Numbered from the stretch's first letter, positions 17,201 to 26,811 are shown. The stretch: DNA of 64,000 bases from DUQW01 sp050953825 (GCA_050953825.1 JBMNNF010000005.1:1-64000), one strand, 5' to 3'. Notes: generated by a model not told the origin, from the letters alone. Made by a program: numbers and translations.

Positions 17201-18733
17201 AACATTCCATTTGAAACTTTTTTAGGTTTCAAAGGAGATAAAGTACCTGATATTGATTTAAACTTTTCTGGTGATTATCAAGCGATTGCTCATGAGTACG
17301 TAAGAGAATTACTAGGTGAAGACTTTACTTTTAGAGCAGGAACAATTTCAACTGTTGCCGAAAGGACTGCATTTGGCTATGTTAGAGGCTTTATTGAATC
17401 TAATGGGTTAGAACTAAGAGATGCTCAAATAAGTCGGTTAGCTAAAAAAATTGAAGGTGTGAGACGATCAACCGGACAACATCCTGGTGGTATTGTTGTC
17501 GTTCCTAAGAGCCACTCAATATATGATGTTACTCCAGTTCAATATCCAGCAGATGATGTATCATCGACTTGGAAAACGACTCATTTTGATTATCACTCAT
17601 TTGAAGACAACTTATTAAAACTAGATATTCTTGGTCATGATGATCCAACGATGATTAAATATTTAATGGATTACGTTCATAATCATCCTGAGGAATTCCC
17701 ATTTTCAAGGGCTCAAGATATCCCATTAGATGATCCAGAAGTATATAAATTGTTCCAAGGAACTGAAGTGATTGGAGTTAAACCAGAACAAATCTTAAGT
17801 ATGGTGGCATCCTATGGAATACCCGAATTAGGAACACAATTTGTTCGTGAAATGTTGAAAGATACGAAACCTAATTCATTTGCTGGTTTAGTTAAAATAT
17901 CAGGACTTTCACATGGAACTGACGTATGGTTAAATAACGCCATTGATTTAGTCAAGGGCAACACACCATACGGTGAAATTCCGTTTGATAATTTAATTGG
18001 ATGTCGTGATGATATTATGGTTGTTTTAATCAAAGACTATAATATGGAACCATATATGGCTTTTGAAATAATGGAATTTGTCAGACGAGGTAGACCATCA
18101 AGTCAAAGAGCTAAATGGTTAGAATATGTTGATATTATGAAAAAGCATAATGTTCCTGAATGGTATATTGAATCTGCAGGAAAAATTAAATACATGTTTC
18201 CTAAAGCTCACGCTACCGCATATATTATTATGGCAATGAGAATTGCTTGGTTTAAGTTACATAAACCAAAATTATTTTATAGTGCCTTTTTCTCAAAACG
18301 TGCTGTTCAATTTGATTATAAAGTTATGATGGCAGGAGTAAATGGGGTCACAAATATGTTAAATTCACTTCAAGATAAATACGATCGCAAAGCTAAAGAT
18401 GATAATTTAATTGTCACATTAGGCGTTGCCCTTGAAATGCTACAAAGGGGTTATAAGTTCTTACCTGTTGATATTTTTAAATCACAAGCTAAAGATTTTG
18501 TTATCGAGGAAGATGGCTTAAGAATGCCATTTATAACAGTTGAGGGCTTGGGTGATGTTGTAGCTTTTGATATTGTTAACCGACGAGAAGAAAAAGAGTT
18601 CACCAGCATTAGTGATGTTAGAGAAAGAACTAGAATTAATAAAAAATCATTTGATCTTTTAAGTGAGTATGGAGCGTTCAAAGATCTAAATGAGGAAAAA
18701 AATGTGATTGATATTGGTTTATTTGCGTTGTAG
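14273..18733 (+). CDS. polC: DNA polymerase III alpha subunit, Gram-positive PolC type
   Basis: 1486 residues, replicative polymerase with built-in proofreading. Order: N-terminal region, OB fold (about 215-320), PHP domain (FHIHSKMSPMD, about 328) interrupted by a DEDDh exonuclease (VFDIETTGF, about 415; AHNAHFDVDH; HHRAGDDA), palm and fingers with GSRGSVGSS (about 891), the zinc cluster CPVCG (about 963) and the catalytic PDIDLNF (about 991). Start chosen at ATG 14273 because AGTAGGGA lies 5-6 nt upstream, while the in-frame ATG at 14249 falls inside the -10 box. PolC is diagnostic of Firmicutes and Mollicutes. Confidence 0.97.
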   Translation: MSKYELFLKQSKFESKIINESELISCEISRINRTWTLNIRLKEVVSVSELKPFLTNLKSYFLIPDVVSKVYVNLKFDKLDRLSDFSRDYFEFVVREISETKPRFIVFLSFEHEYENGKYTVRIDEDSNYLISLRDELKEKFYEYGLLVDVDVVICETVKSTKETIKENIKSQEELNIKQSQIIEQKRKIERKRITETRRKSKPTSVSISEIPINQYKLHQYKNEVGDTRFIVEGEVIKTEVKKLRNATLLQMTIADPDDAIVVKKFLNTETQILEAESIVEGDVVQVEGEAEYDQFLKDTAIMAGNITFTKTLAKVERMDRAKEKRIEFHIHSKMSPMDAVTDVETYLKTAEKWGHKAIAFTDHNGLYAYPDIHKAAKGLKIKPIYGVEMELVDDESFAITNEAPNFNLREAIYVVFDIETTGFSVTNDKIIEIGAVKMVQGAVIDRFETFVNPNRKLTPKISDLTGITDEQLVNARQIEEVLPKFLDFIKGTVLVAHNAHFDVDHIKQNAYNLGLEVPENPVIDTLNLARYFYSNELKRFNLDAVAKYFKVSNFTHHRAGDDAKATSEVFMLMLLDLYKLEIETFQDINNYLSKNEKYKHVAFPPHVNILVRNQAGYKNLFYLVSESLTTYYYQGPRLLKRLLEEYREGLFVGSGCYEGEVFETALNKSNEQLLEVMKFYDYIEVQPPQVYSHVAEDIGENGEEIVKATILKIINAAKSLNKLVIATGDVHYLNKEDKIYRDIYINAPLVGGGIHKLSKTKNRPDQHLLTTDEMLKAFSFLNPDLAYEIVVTNTNKLNDKIDPIKAFPDELYSLDDDAFKDLLGVQSINEEVKKLVHNNLTNQYGKNPHPLILKRVDRELTSIISNHFAPIYYISYLLVKKSLEDGYLVGSRGSVGSSLVATLLNITEVNPLPPHYYCPNHDFTALKLTQEEVQEFGQTRDQIKFDEIINGVESGYDLPDMKCPVCGAQLEKDGHNIPFETFLGFKGDKVPDIDLNFSGDYQAIAHEYVRELLGEDFTFRAGTISTVAERTAFGYVRGFIESNGLELRDAQISRLAKKIEGVRRSTGQHPGGIVVVPKSHSIYDVTPVQYPADDVSSTWKTTHFDYHSFEDNLLKLDILGHDDPTMIKYLMDYVHNHPEEFPFSRAQDIPLDDPEVYKLFQGTEVIGVKPEQILSMVASYGIPELGTQFVREMLKDTKPNSFAGLVKISGLSHGTDVWLNNAIDLVKGNTPYGEIPFDNLIGCRDDIMVVLIKDYNMEPYMAFEIMEFVRRGRPSSQRAKWLEYVDIMKKHNVPEWYIESAGKIKYMFPKAHATAYIIMAMRIAWFKLHKPKLFYSAFFSKRAVQFDYKVMMAGVNGVTNMLNSLQDKYDRKAKDDNLIVTLGVALEMLQRGYKFLPVDIFKSQAKDFVIEEDGLRMPFITVEGLGDVVAFDIVNRREEKEFTSISDVRERTRINKKSFDLLSEYGAFKDLNEEKNVIDIGLFAL

Positions 18734-18779
18734 TGGTTAAAGGTATATAATATTATTGCATAAAAAGGATGTGATATTT

Positions 18780-19544
18780 ATGAGACAAAGTTCAAATCCA
18801 GTTTTTAAAAGCTTAGCAAAACAACAAGTTATTACAGTTGATGCAGCAACAATAACTGGTGTATCTTTCAAATCAATATTGTTATTAGTTCTAACATTAG
18901 CGAGTGCTGCTGTTAGTGTTCTATTTGGGATTAAAACAGTCGGAGTAACTGGTGATGTTGAATTTCATCTGGCACCTTGGTTAGTAGCAGTCATCATTGC
19001 AAGTGGATTAACTTCATTTATTAGTGTGATGTTAGCGACATTCTTTCCAAGAGTGGCAATGCCGTTTTCAATTTTATATTCACTAGGGCAAGGTGCGGTT
19101 TTAGGAACCTTAACTGCAATCGTTAATTTCTTTATTCCAGGTGCAGCCTTAACTGCCTTAATTGGAGTTACGTCAATCTTTTTAGTAATGTTATTCTTGT
19201 ATATGTCAAGAACATTTAGGGTAACCAATAAATTTAGAAGAATGATGTTTGCTGGTTTAATTGCGATTTTATTAACATCGTTAATTAGTGGAATCTTATC
19301 AATTGTAGCTCCACAATTAAGAATTTTCAATAATCTCCCACTAGCAATAATTTTATCAGTTGTACTAATTATCTTTGGAGCATTTATGTTAATGCTAGAC
19401 TTTGATTATGCTGAAAGCATTGTCGAAGCTGGATTTCCGAAGCGATACGAATGGGTTGCAGCATTAGGATTAATGGTTACATTAGTTTGGATTTATGTTC
19501 AAGTTCTAAGACTAATTATCTTACTAGCTTCTAGAAGAGACTAA
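18780..19544 (+). CDS. Bax inhibitor-1/YccA-like membrane protein
   Basis: 254 residues with seven hydrophobic segments; the N-terminus MRQSSNPVFKSL is the start pattern of the YccA-like branch of the Bax inhibitor-1 family. It ends in FDYAESIVEAGFPKRYEW...IYVQVLRLIILL, where the conserved acidic pair of the TMBIM pore lies. Members are thought to be proton- or calcium-leak proteins; the bacterial role is not settled. The start is ATG 18780 with AAAGGAT upstream. It has its own terminator and follows polC by 46 nt, which hold a possible TATAAT box. Confidence 0.8.
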   Translation: MRQSSNPVFKSLAKQQVITVDAATITGVSFKSILLLVLTLASAAVSVLFGIKTVGVTGDVEFHLAPWLVAVIIASGLTSFISVMLATFFPRVAMPFSILYSLGQGAVLGTLTAIVNFFIPGAALTALIGVTSIFLVMLFLYMSRTFRVTNKFRRMMFAGLIAILLTSLISGILSIVAPQLRIFNNLPLAIILSVVLIIFGAFMLMLDFDYAESIVEAGFPKRYEWVAALGLMVTLVWIYVQVLRLIILLASRRD

Positions 19545-19567
19545 TAATTAATATCTGAATTTATTAA

Positions 19568-19600
19568 AGCGTCAAATATTTCTAATATTTGGTGCTTTTT
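19568..19600 (+). terminator. Intrinsic terminator after the Bax-inhibitor-like gene
   Basis: A 13-bp stem (two G-U pairs) around a TCT loop at 19568-19595, followed by a T-run. Confidence 0.8.
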
Positions 19601-19675
19601 TATTTTAAAATTTTAAAAGAAAGAGAGATATAATAGTTAACAATGCCATTATATAGATAATTAACATATAAAATA

Positions 19676-19684
19676 TGTTATAAT
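19676..19684 (+). promoter_or_regulatory. Extended -10 promoter of the pheST-rlmN-rsgA-rpe operon
   Basis: TGTTATAAT lies 20 nt before the pheS start. The -35 region is weak. Only about 100 nt separate it from the previous terminator, so no T-box fits. Confidence 0.45.
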
Positions 19685-19704
19685 AGAAAAGTGAGGTAGA
19701 TAAA

Positions 19705-20718
19705 ATGAAAAATCAACTTGAAACTTTAAAAATTGCGATTGTAGAAGAGATTAATAACTCTAAAACATTAGAAGATTTAGAACAGATTCATAATGTTCAC
19801 TTTAGTAAGCGAGGTTCACTAAGCCAAATGATGGGAAATTTAAGAAATCTTTCTCCAGAAGAAAGACCAACTTTTGGAAAATTAGTCAATGACACTAAAG
19901 ATGAAGTTTTAAGTCTTTTTAATCATAAAAAAGAGGAGTTAGAAATTATTTCTTTAAACAAAAAATTAGAAAGTGAAAAGACTAATATCCACTTACCAGG
20001 AGATCATTACCAAAAAGGATCCATTCATCCACTTAATTTAATTATTGAAGATGTTTCTAAACACTTTATTGAAAATGGTTATGAGGTTGTTACTGGTCCT
20101 GAGATTGAATTAGATCTATATAACTTTGAAATGATGAATTTACCTGTAGGACATCCAGCACGTGAAATGCAAGATTCTTTTTACTTTGATCCCAATGTCT
20201 TATTAAGAACTCATACCTCACCAGTTCAAGCTAGAACTATGTTAGCTAAAGAAGGGAAACCGTTAAAGATAATTTGTCCTGGTAAAACTTATCGCCGTGA
20301 TGAAGATGACCAAACACATAGTCATCAATTTATGCAAATTGAAGGGTTGGTAGTTGGTCAAGGGATTAGTTTTGCTCATTTGAAACATACACTACAAGAA
20401 ATGTTAGATCATTTATTTAAAGGACATGCGACAATGCGTTTAAGACCATCATATTTTCCATTTACTGAACCAAGTATTGAGGTTGATGTTTTATTTACCA
20501 AAAAAGATGGAACGCAAGAATTTATTGAAATTTTAGGAGCCGGTATGGTTCACCCAGATGTTTTAAGAATGGGGGGATATGATCCTGAAATATTCACTGG
20601 ATTCGCTTTTGGGGTTGGTGTTGAAAGATTAGCTATGTTAAGATATCAAATTGAAGATATTAGAAACTTTTATCAAAATGATTTAAGATTTTTAAAACAA
20701 TTTATGGAGGAATTTTAA
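19705..20718 (+). CDS. pheS: Phenylalanyl-tRNA synthetase alpha subunit
   Basis: 337 residues, normal length. An N-terminal coiled-coil arm binds tRNA-Phe (about 1-85). The class II catalytic core shows HPLN.I motif 1, TSPVQARTM, the motif 2 region FQIEGLVVG-like (FMQIEGLVVGQGISFAHLK), FTEPSIEVDV and the motif 3 GFAFGVGVERLAMLRY. It forms the alpha2-beta2 enzyme with PheT, whose gene starts 1 nt after this stop. A GTGAGGT site precedes the ATG. Confidence 0.97.
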   Translation: MKNQLETLKIAIVEEINNSKTLEDLEQIHNVHFSKRGSLSQMMGNLRNLSPEERPTFGKLVNDTKDEVLSLFNHKKEELEIISLNKKLESEKTNIHLPGDHYQKGSIHPLNLIIEDVSKHFIENGYEVVTGPEIELDLYNFEMMNLPVGHPAREMQDSFYFDPNVLLRTHTSPVQARTMLAKEGKPLKIICPGKTYRRDEDDQTHSHQFMQIEGLVVGQGISFAHLKHTLQEMLDHLFKGHATMRLRPSYFPFTEPSIEVDVLFTKKDGTQEFIEILGAGMVHPDVLRMGGYDPEIFTGFAFGVGVERLAMLRYQIEDIRNFYQNDLRFLKQFMEEF

Positions 20719-20719
20719 A

Positions 20720-23056
20720 ATGATTATTACAAAAACACAATTAGAAAAATGGATTAAAATTCCTAATAATATTTATGATTTAACTAATGAACATATTGCA
20801 GAAGTTGATTCTTTTATTCCAAATTATGTAACTGCCACTAATCTAGTTACTGGCAAAGTAGTGTTTAAAGGAAAACATCCTAATGCAGATACTTTATCAC
20901 TAACTAAAGTAGACATCGGCAATGGAGTTATAAAAGATATTGTATGTGGAGCCTCTAATGTAGCTGAAGGACAATATGTAGTTGTTGCCTTAGTTGGAGC
21001 AGTCTTGCCGGGAAACTTTGAAATTAAAGATGCTGTTATTCGCGGACAAAAGAGTGAAGGAATGATTTGTTCGCTAGCAGAGTTACACGTTAAAGATATT
21101 CCTGAGGAATATGCTAATGGTATTTTTCATTTCCCACATCCAGTAAAATTAGGGGTTAATGCTTTAGAAATTCTAAAGTTTTACGGCTTTGTCATGGAGT
21201 TAGATTTAACTCCAAATGCAGGACATTTATTATCAACTTTAGGTTACGCTTATGATTTAGCAGCAGTAACTAGACAGAAAATTACTTTACCTAAATTCGA
21301 TATTAAAGAAGTAGATACACCAAATCCAATCAAGGTAAGAATTGATGATGATGGTTGTACGTTGTATCACGCAAGAGTAGCGGATGTTACTATTAAACCA
21401 TCACCATGGTGGTTGCAAAGTGAATTAATTAAACGAGGAATTGAACCAATTAATAATGTTGTTGATATTTCTAATTTCGTCTTATTTGAATATGGTACTC
21501 CACTTCACATGTTTGATTATTATCAATTTGGCAGTAATGAAATCGTAATTAGAAGTGCTAGAGATAATGAAGTAGTTGAATCACTTGGTGATAAAACATA
21601 TACGCTATCCCAGGGAGATATTGTCATTACTAATGGTACGACACCAATGGCGATTGGTGGCGTTGTTGGACTTAAAAACTCAATGGTACTTCCTACTACC
21701 ACTAAAGTTATTATTGAAGCAGCTCACTTTATGCCAGAAAGAATCCAAAAAACGGCTGGCAAAATCGGTAGAAGTGATTCATCACTACGTTATGAACGAG
21801 GTGTTGACCAAAGTATTGTTAAATTAGCACTAGAAACGGCAACTCATCTATTAGTTAAGTATGCTGATGCCAAAATTTATCAAGGTATTGCCACCGATCA
21901 AAAGAAAGTATTAAAACCTCATACTATTAGTTTTGAAACTAAATATATTAACAAACTTTTGGGAACTAGATTTACTACTAATAAAATTGTTAACATGTTA
22001 AGAGATTTACATTTTAAAGTTGAATTCAGCCAAAATAAAGTATCAGTTACGATTCCTTTAAGACGTCCTGATTTAAAAATTCCAGCTGACATTGCTGAAG
22101 AAATTGGACGTTTATATGGATTTAATAGAATTCCTAATAAACCACTAGTTGATTCACTTGAAGGGGGCAAGAGTAAAGATGCTAATAAAGAACTTATGCT
22201 TCAAAAACATTTAGCATCTCTAGGATTAAATGAAGTCATTACCTACAGTTTAATTGATCTAAAATCAATCCATGATTTTAACAATATAGGTGATCCTTAT
22301 CAAATTTTAATGCCACTTACTGAAGAAAGAATGGTCATGAGACAAAGTTTACTTAACGGATTAGTTAGAACATATCAATATAATGTCTCAAGACAAAATA
22401 AATCAGTTAATATTTTTGAAATAGGTAGTGTTTACACCAAAGATATTGAAAAGAAATATTTATCAATTTTGATTAACTCAAAATTAAATTATAACTTATG
22501 GCAAAAAGATAACCAAAAGGTTGATTTTTATGACGCTAAAGGATTACTAGAAAACTTATTATCTAAATTAAAAGTAGAAATAACATTAACTGAAAGTCAC
22601 AATCAATCACTTCATCCATACCGTCAAGGTTATGTTTTACATAATGAAAATATCATTGGAATTTTAGGAGAAGTTCATCCTAAAATAATTAAAGACGATA
22701 AGGTATATGTTATTGAATTAGATTTAGAATATTTACTAAGTTTAGATTTTACTAATGATTATGAAACCATTAGTAGGTTTCCTAACGTTGAACGTGATAT
22801 TGCCTTCATCGTTTCAAAAGGTGTAAATCTTTTAGAAATTGAGGCAATCATCAAACAAACTGCTCGTAAATATTTGGTTAGTTTGGAATTATTTGATATC
22901 TATACTGGTGAAAATATTCCAAAAGGACATCAATCACTTGCCTATAGATTAGTGTTTAATTCTAAAGAATCAACCTTAGAATCCCAAGATGTTGATAAAG
23001 TCATGAGAAGCGTTATGAACAGGTTATCTCATGTTTTCAAGGCGGAAATTAGATGA
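20720..23056 (+). CDS. pheT: Phenylalanyl-tRNA synthetase beta subunit
   Basis: 778 residues. Domain order follows the family: N-terminal tRNA-binding OB domain (VTGKVVFKGKHPNADTLSLTKVDIG, about 40-150), B3/B4 editing module, B5 domain (about 400-470), catalytic-like core, and the C-terminal ferredoxin-like anticodon-binding domain (SRFPNVERDIAFIV onward). The stop TGA overlaps the rlmN ATG as ATGA, so the two are translationally coupled. TGA as terminator here is evidence for the standard genetic code. Confidence 0.97.
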   Translation: MIITKTQLEKWIKIPNNIYDLTNEHIAEVDSFIPNYVTATNLVTGKVVFKGKHPNADTLSLTKVDIGNGVIKDIVCGASNVAEGQYVVVALVGAVLPGNFEIKDAVIRGQKSEGMICSLAELHVKDIPEEYANGIFHFPHPVKLGVNALEILKFYGFVMELDLTPNAGHLLSTLGYAYDLAAVTRQKITLPKFDIKEVDTPNPIKVRIDDDGCTLYHARVADVTIKPSPWWLQSELIKRGIEPINNVVDISNFVLFEYGTPLHMFDYYQFGSNEIVIRSARDNEVVESLGDKTYTLSQGDIVITNGTTPMAIGGVVGLKNSMVLPTTTKVIIEAAHFMPERIQKTAGKIGRSDSSLRYERGVDQSIVKLALETATHLLVKYADAKIYQGIATDQKKVLKPHTISFETKYINKLLGTRFTTNKIVNMLRDLHFKVEFSQNKVSVTIPLRRPDLKIPADIAEEIGRLYGFNRIPNKPLVDSLEGGKSKDANKELMLQKHLASLGLNEVITYSLIDLKSIHDFNNIGDPYQILMPLTEERMVMRQSLLNGLVRTYQYNVSRQNKSVNIFEIGSVYTKDIEKKYLSILINSKLNYNLWQKDNQKVDFYDAKGLLENLLSKLKVEITLTESHNQSLHPYRQGYVLHNENIIGILGEVHPKIIKDDKVYVIELDLEYLLSLDFTNDYETISRFPNVERDIAFIVSKGVNLLEIEAIIKQTARKYLVSLELFDIYTGENIPKGHQSLAYRLVFNSKESTLESQDVDKVMRSVMNRLSHVFKAEIR

Positions 23057-24081
23057 AGTTGATTTATAATTATACATTTAATCAGCTAGTAGAAATACTA
23101 ATTGAAAATGGATATAAAAAGTATCGTGCTAGTCAAGTTTGGGATTGGTTATATGATAAGAAAGTTGACTCTTTTGAGTCGATGAAAAATCTTCCCAAGG
23201 ACTTATTAGATTATCTAGCAGCAAACTATACTTTCTCATCATTAGACCTAATTCAAAGACAAGTTTCTAATGATGGCACTAATAAATTTTTATATAAACT
23301 TAAAGACAATAATTTAATTGAATCAGTTGTGATGAAACATCACTACGGCAATAGCATTTGTATTTCAACTCAAATTGGTTGTAATATTGGATGTTCATTT
23401 TGTGCATCAGGTCAATTAAAAAGAATTAGAAACTTAGAAGTTGGCGAAATGGTTTTACAAGTTTTGGAGTCTGAAAGACAACTAGGCCAAAAAATTGATT
23501 CGGTTGTTTTGATGGGAATTGGTGAACCATTTGATAATTTTTCCAATGTAGTTAATTTACTCCAAATCTTAAATGATCAAAAAGGGTTCAATATTGGAGC
23601 GAGAAGATTAACGGTATCTACAAGCGGAATCGTTCCGAAAATCTATGAATTTGCTGATTTAAAATTACAAGTAAATTTAGCTATCTCACTTCATGCAGCA
23701 ACTGATGAAGTGAGATCAAAACTAATGCGAATTAATCAAGTCTATCCAGTTAAAGAATTGATTGATGCGGTTAAATATTACTTAGAAAAAACTAATCGAA
23801 GAGTAACGATTGAATATATACTAATTAATGGTGTTAATGATAGTGAAAATGATGCAGTAGCATTAGTAAATTTATTAAAAGGAATCAACGTTTATATTAA
23901 TTTAATTCCTTATAATACAGTTATTGGCACTTCATACGAAAGATCCAGTGAGAAAATTATGAAACAATTTCTACATTGTTTAAAACGAGGAGGTCTTGAT
24001 GTTACTTTACGTAAAGAACAAGGTCATGATATTAATGCCGCTTGCGGCCAATTAAGAAGTATTCAAGAGAAGAAAAAATGA
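23053..24081 (+). CDS. rlmN: 23S rRNA A2503 / tRNA A37 C2-methyltransferase RlmN
   Basis: 342 residues. A radical SAM methyltransferase that makes m2A2503 in 23S rRNA and m2A37 in some tRNAs. The cluster-binding CNIGCSFC lies at about residues 110-117. GIGEPFDNF, SLHAATDEVRSKLM and a C-terminal CGQLR with the mechanistically required cysteine are visible. It overlaps pheT by 4 nt and rsgA by 4 nt. In Bacillus rlmN is followed by prpC-prkC before rsgA; here those two genes are absent. Confidence 0.95.
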   Translation: MKLIYNYTFNQLVEILIENGYKKYRASQVWDWLYDKKVDSFESMKNLPKDLLDYLAANYTFSSLDLIQRQVSNDGTNKFLYKLKDNNLIESVVMKHHYGNSICISTQIGCNIGCSFCASGQLKRIRNLEVGEMVLQVLESERQLGQKIDSVVLMGIGEPFDNFSNVVNLLQILNDQKGFNIGARRLTVSTSGIVPKIYEFADLKLQVNLAISLHAATDEVRSKLMRINQVYPVKELIDAVKYYLEKTNRRVTIEYILINGVNDSENDAVALVNLLKGINVYINLIPYNTVIGTSYERSSEKIMKQFLHCLKRGGLDVTLRKEQGHDINAACGQLRSIQEKKK

Positions 24082-25037
24082 AGAAAAAGGCATTAATTAC
24101 GAAATTAATTGGTGGTAATTATACAATTATTGACCTTAAAACTAAAGAAGAATATGAAGCTAAAGCTAGGGGAGGATTAAGACATATTAAGGTTGACCCA
24201 AGTTCTAGTTTTCATCGTACTGTCTCTAAAAGGACTAAAAAAGAGGTAGAATTACTTCAAATTAGTCCAAAAGTTGGCGATTATTGTTATTATGATGATA
24301 GCGAAGATACAGTTTTAATTGATGAAATTTTACCAAGAAAAAATGAACTTTCAAGGCCGGATATTGCCAATATTGATCAATTATTATTGACATTTTCTGC
24401 CGTTGAACCAGCCTTTAGCTTTCATTTATTAGATAAATTTTTGATATCAACATATCAAAATAACTTAACACCAGTTATTTTAGTAACTAAAATTGATTTA
24501 GCTACAAAAGAAGAATTAGACAATCTTAAAACTGATTTATCTTACTATAAGAAAAAAGGTATTGATATTCATTATGTAAATAGTTTAGATTTAGAATCAG
24601 TAGTCAAGGAAAAACTGTTTTTAGAAGATAAAATCACGGTTTTAGCTGGCCAAACTGGTGTTGGAAAATCAACATTTTTAAATGCGTTAAAACCGGGTCT
24701 TGACCTAAGAACTGGTGAAATTTCTAAAGCATTAGGTCGCGGGCGACATACTACTAGACACTCTGAATTATATAAAATTGATAGTGGCTATATTGCTGAT
24801 ACACCAGGTTTTTCAAAATTAGATATTGACATTTTCAGATTTGAAGAACTTAAAAATTACTATCCTGATTTTATAGAATTATCAAGTGAATGCCGATTTG
24901 GAAATTCATGTAATCATATCAATGAACCGCATTGTAAAGTCATCAAAGAGGTTAAAAACGGGAACATTTTAAAATCTAGATATGATAATTATCTTAATTT
25001 TATAGAAGAAATTAAGAATAAAAAAATAATATATTAA
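24078..25037 (+). CDS. rsgA: Ribosome small-subunit biogenesis GTPase RsgA
   Basis: 319 residues. A circularly permuted GTPase acting late in 30S maturation. An OB fold (about 1-75) precedes G4 (TKIDL), G1 (GQTGVGKST, about 191) and G3 (DTPGF). The C-terminal zinc knuckle is CRFGNSCNHINEPHC. Start taken as ATG 24078, which overlaps the rlmN stop as ATGA; the frame is open upstream, but that lies inside rlmN. It is followed by rpe 11 nt later, a pairing conserved in Bacillus. Confidence 0.95.
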   Translation: MKKKALITKLIGGNYTIIDLKTKEEYEAKARGGLRHIKVDPSSSFHRTVSKRTKKEVELLQISPKVGDYCYYDDSEDTVLIDEILPRKNELSRPDIANIDQLLLTFSAVEPAFSFHLLDKFLISTYQNNLTPVILVTKIDLATKEELDNLKTDLSYYKKKGIDIHYVNSLDLESVVKEKLFLEDKITVLAGQTGVGKSTFLNALKPGLDLRTGEISKALGRGRHTTRHSELYKIDSGYIADTPGFSKLDIDIFRFEELKNYYPDFIELSSECRFGNSCNHINEPHCKVIKEVKNGNILKSRYDNYLNFIEEIKNKKIIY

Positions 25038-25048
25038 GAGGTGAATTT

Positions 25049-25684
25049 ATGTTAATTGCTCCATCAGTACTAACTGCAGATTTTTCAAAATTAAAAGAAG
25101 AAATTGAATCAATTGATAATGCGGACTATATCCATTTGGATATTATGGATGGTAATTTCGTTCCCAATTTATCATTTGGTCCCCATATCGCACGCATTAT
25201 TCAGGCAGAAACTGAAGTTCCATTAGATACGCATCTAATGGTATTAAATCCATTAGATTGGATTGATGTTTTCGCAATTGACAATACCGCATTTATTACA
25301 GTTCATTATGAAAGCGAAAACTTTTTAGAAGCCATTAAATTAATCAAAGAAAAACAAATTAAGGCCGGATTATCAATTAAACCAAAAACCCAAGTTAGTG
25401 AAATTGCTGAATATCTACCTTTAGTTGATTTAGTTTTAGTTATGAGTGTCGAGCCAGGATTTGGTGGCCAAAAATTTATACCAGAAGCACTAGCTAAAAT
25501 TAGTGAATTAAATTTAATTAGAACCGAACAAAATCTCAATTTCATCATTGAAGTAGATGGTGGAATTAACGATGATACAGCAAGACAAGTGAAAGCTCTA
25601 GGTGCTGATATGATCGTTGTAGGAAGTTATTTATTTGATCAAAAAAATAGAAGGAAAGAAATTAAAAGATTAAGAGATTTATAG
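25049..25684 (+). CDS. rpe: Ribulose-phosphate 3-epimerase
   Basis: 211 residues. It interconverts D-ribulose-5-P and D-xylulose-5-P in the pentose phosphate pathway. TIM-barrel motifs: APSVLTADFS at the N-terminus, HLDIMDG.FVPNLSFGP (metal/catalytic Asp and His), DTHLMV, MSVEPGFGGQKF and VDGGIN with the second catalytic Asp. Length is typical. Strong AAGAGGTGA site. The rsgA-rpe order matches Bacillus. Confidence 0.97.
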   Translation: MLIAPSVLTADFSKLKEEIESIDNADYIHLDIMDGNFVPNLSFGPHIARIIQAETEVPLDTHLMVLNPLDWIDVFAIDNTAFITVHYESENFLEAIKLIKEKQIKAGLSIKPKTQVSEIAEYLPLVDLVLVMSVEPGFGGQKFIPEALAKISELNLIRTEQNLNFIIEVDGGINDDTARQVKALGADMIVVGSYLFDQKNRRKEIKRLRDL

Positions 25685-25708
25685 TAATTTATTTCTTAAA
25701 GGACCACT

Positions 25709-26794
25709 ATGAAAAAAAGCATGAACAAAAATCAAATACTAGAAATAGTGATATATTTTTGTATGCTTTTTTTATTTATCTTACATTTTTACTTTATATC
25801 TCTTGGTATAAATACCTATCATCATAAGCGTGGGATAAGTTTAATTGGTCTTAATTTTATAATTACCATCATATTTATCGTCATATTTCTGTTGCTAATA
25901 CTGTTATTAAAATGGATTACCAAACCAAAAGAAGAAGATTACGAAGCCATCCATACTAAAATTAAAAAGTTTTATCAAAAAAGAAAGTGGGTAGTGATTC
26001 CTACAGTCTTATTAGCGTTTCTTTTGACAGCAGTTTTAGTTATTTTTAGTATTCAAGAAATGTTTTTGTTTTTTCCAAACCACAATGAATTAAGAGAAAC
26101 ATTATTAAGTGATTATCCCGAAGTTACTAAAATTAATCTCAACGATGATGAAAATATTTATAGTGGTTGGGGCCATTTTGATGAAAATAATGAATATACT
26201 ATTATTTATTTTGGTGGAAATTCAGAAGCTTCAGCTAGACATGTATTTAATCATGCTATTACCAATTTTAGTCATTTAGATTATGCTAATTTTGTTATGG
26301 TTGATTATCCAGGATATGGATTAAGTAGAGGTAAAATAGATGAAAATACATTTAAAAAAATGGCACTATCAGTCTATGATTTTGTAGCAAAAAATGCAGC
26401 AGTTAATCCTAATAAAATAATTGTCATGGGTTACAGTTTAGGATCAGGAATGGCGGCTTATGTCGCTGCCAATAGAACAACTTACAAACTAATCTTATTA
26501 ACTCCGTATACATCACTTAGAGATGTCGCTAATGATATGATACCGATATTTAAAGGCCCATTTAAATGGCTGTGGAAAAATGAATTTAACACATATGAAC
26601 TATTGGATCAAATATCAGCAAAAACTTTAGTAATTTATACTGAAACCGATGAAACAATCAGGCCAGAATTATCGATAAAGGTAATAAATAAACTTACTAA
26701 TAAGCAAGTTTATATTACTGATGTCAAGATTCATAATCGCATACTATATAGTGAACTTGTTTGGCAAGAAATTAAAAGATTTATTACAAATTAA
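25709..26794 (+). CDS. Membrane-anchored alpha/beta hydrolase
   Basis: 361 residues. Three hydrophobic segments (about 10-30, 45-65 and 95-118) precede an alpha/beta hydrolase domain. That domain shows YFGGNSE (oxyanion region), DYPGYGLSRG, the nucleophile elbow GYSLGSG (Ser at about 246), TETDETI (acid) and a candidate catalytic His in KIHNRIL. It resembles membrane-tethered hydrolases of the FrsA/BEM46-like type. The substrate is unknown. It occupies the position of thiN in the Bacillus rsgA-rpe-thiN-rpmB order. AAAGGACC precedes the ATG. Confidence 0.75.
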   Translation: MKKSMNKNQILEIVIYFCMLFLFILHFYFISLGINTYHHKRGISLIGLNFIITIIFIVIFLLLILLLKWITKPKEEDYEAIHTKIKKFYQKRKWVVIPTVLLAFLLTAVLVIFSIQEMFLFFPNHNELRETLLSDYPEVTKINLNDDENIYSGWGHFDENNEYTIIYFGGNSEASARHVFNHAITNFSHLDYANFVMVDYPGYGLSRGKIDENTFKKMALSVYDFVAKNAAVNPNKIIVMGYSLGSGMAAYVAANRTTYKLILLTPYTSLRDVANDMIPIFKGPFKWLWKNEFNTYELLDQISAKTLVIYTETDETIRPELSIKVINKLTNKQVYITDVKIHNRILYSELVWQEIKRFITN

Positions 26795-26811
26795 ATACTA
26801 ACAAAAATAAA

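Noticed and set aside
17812..18033. Minus-strand open frames inside polC (also 18451-18681)
   Set aside because: Antisense shadows of conserved coding sequence; low-complexity translations without motifs.
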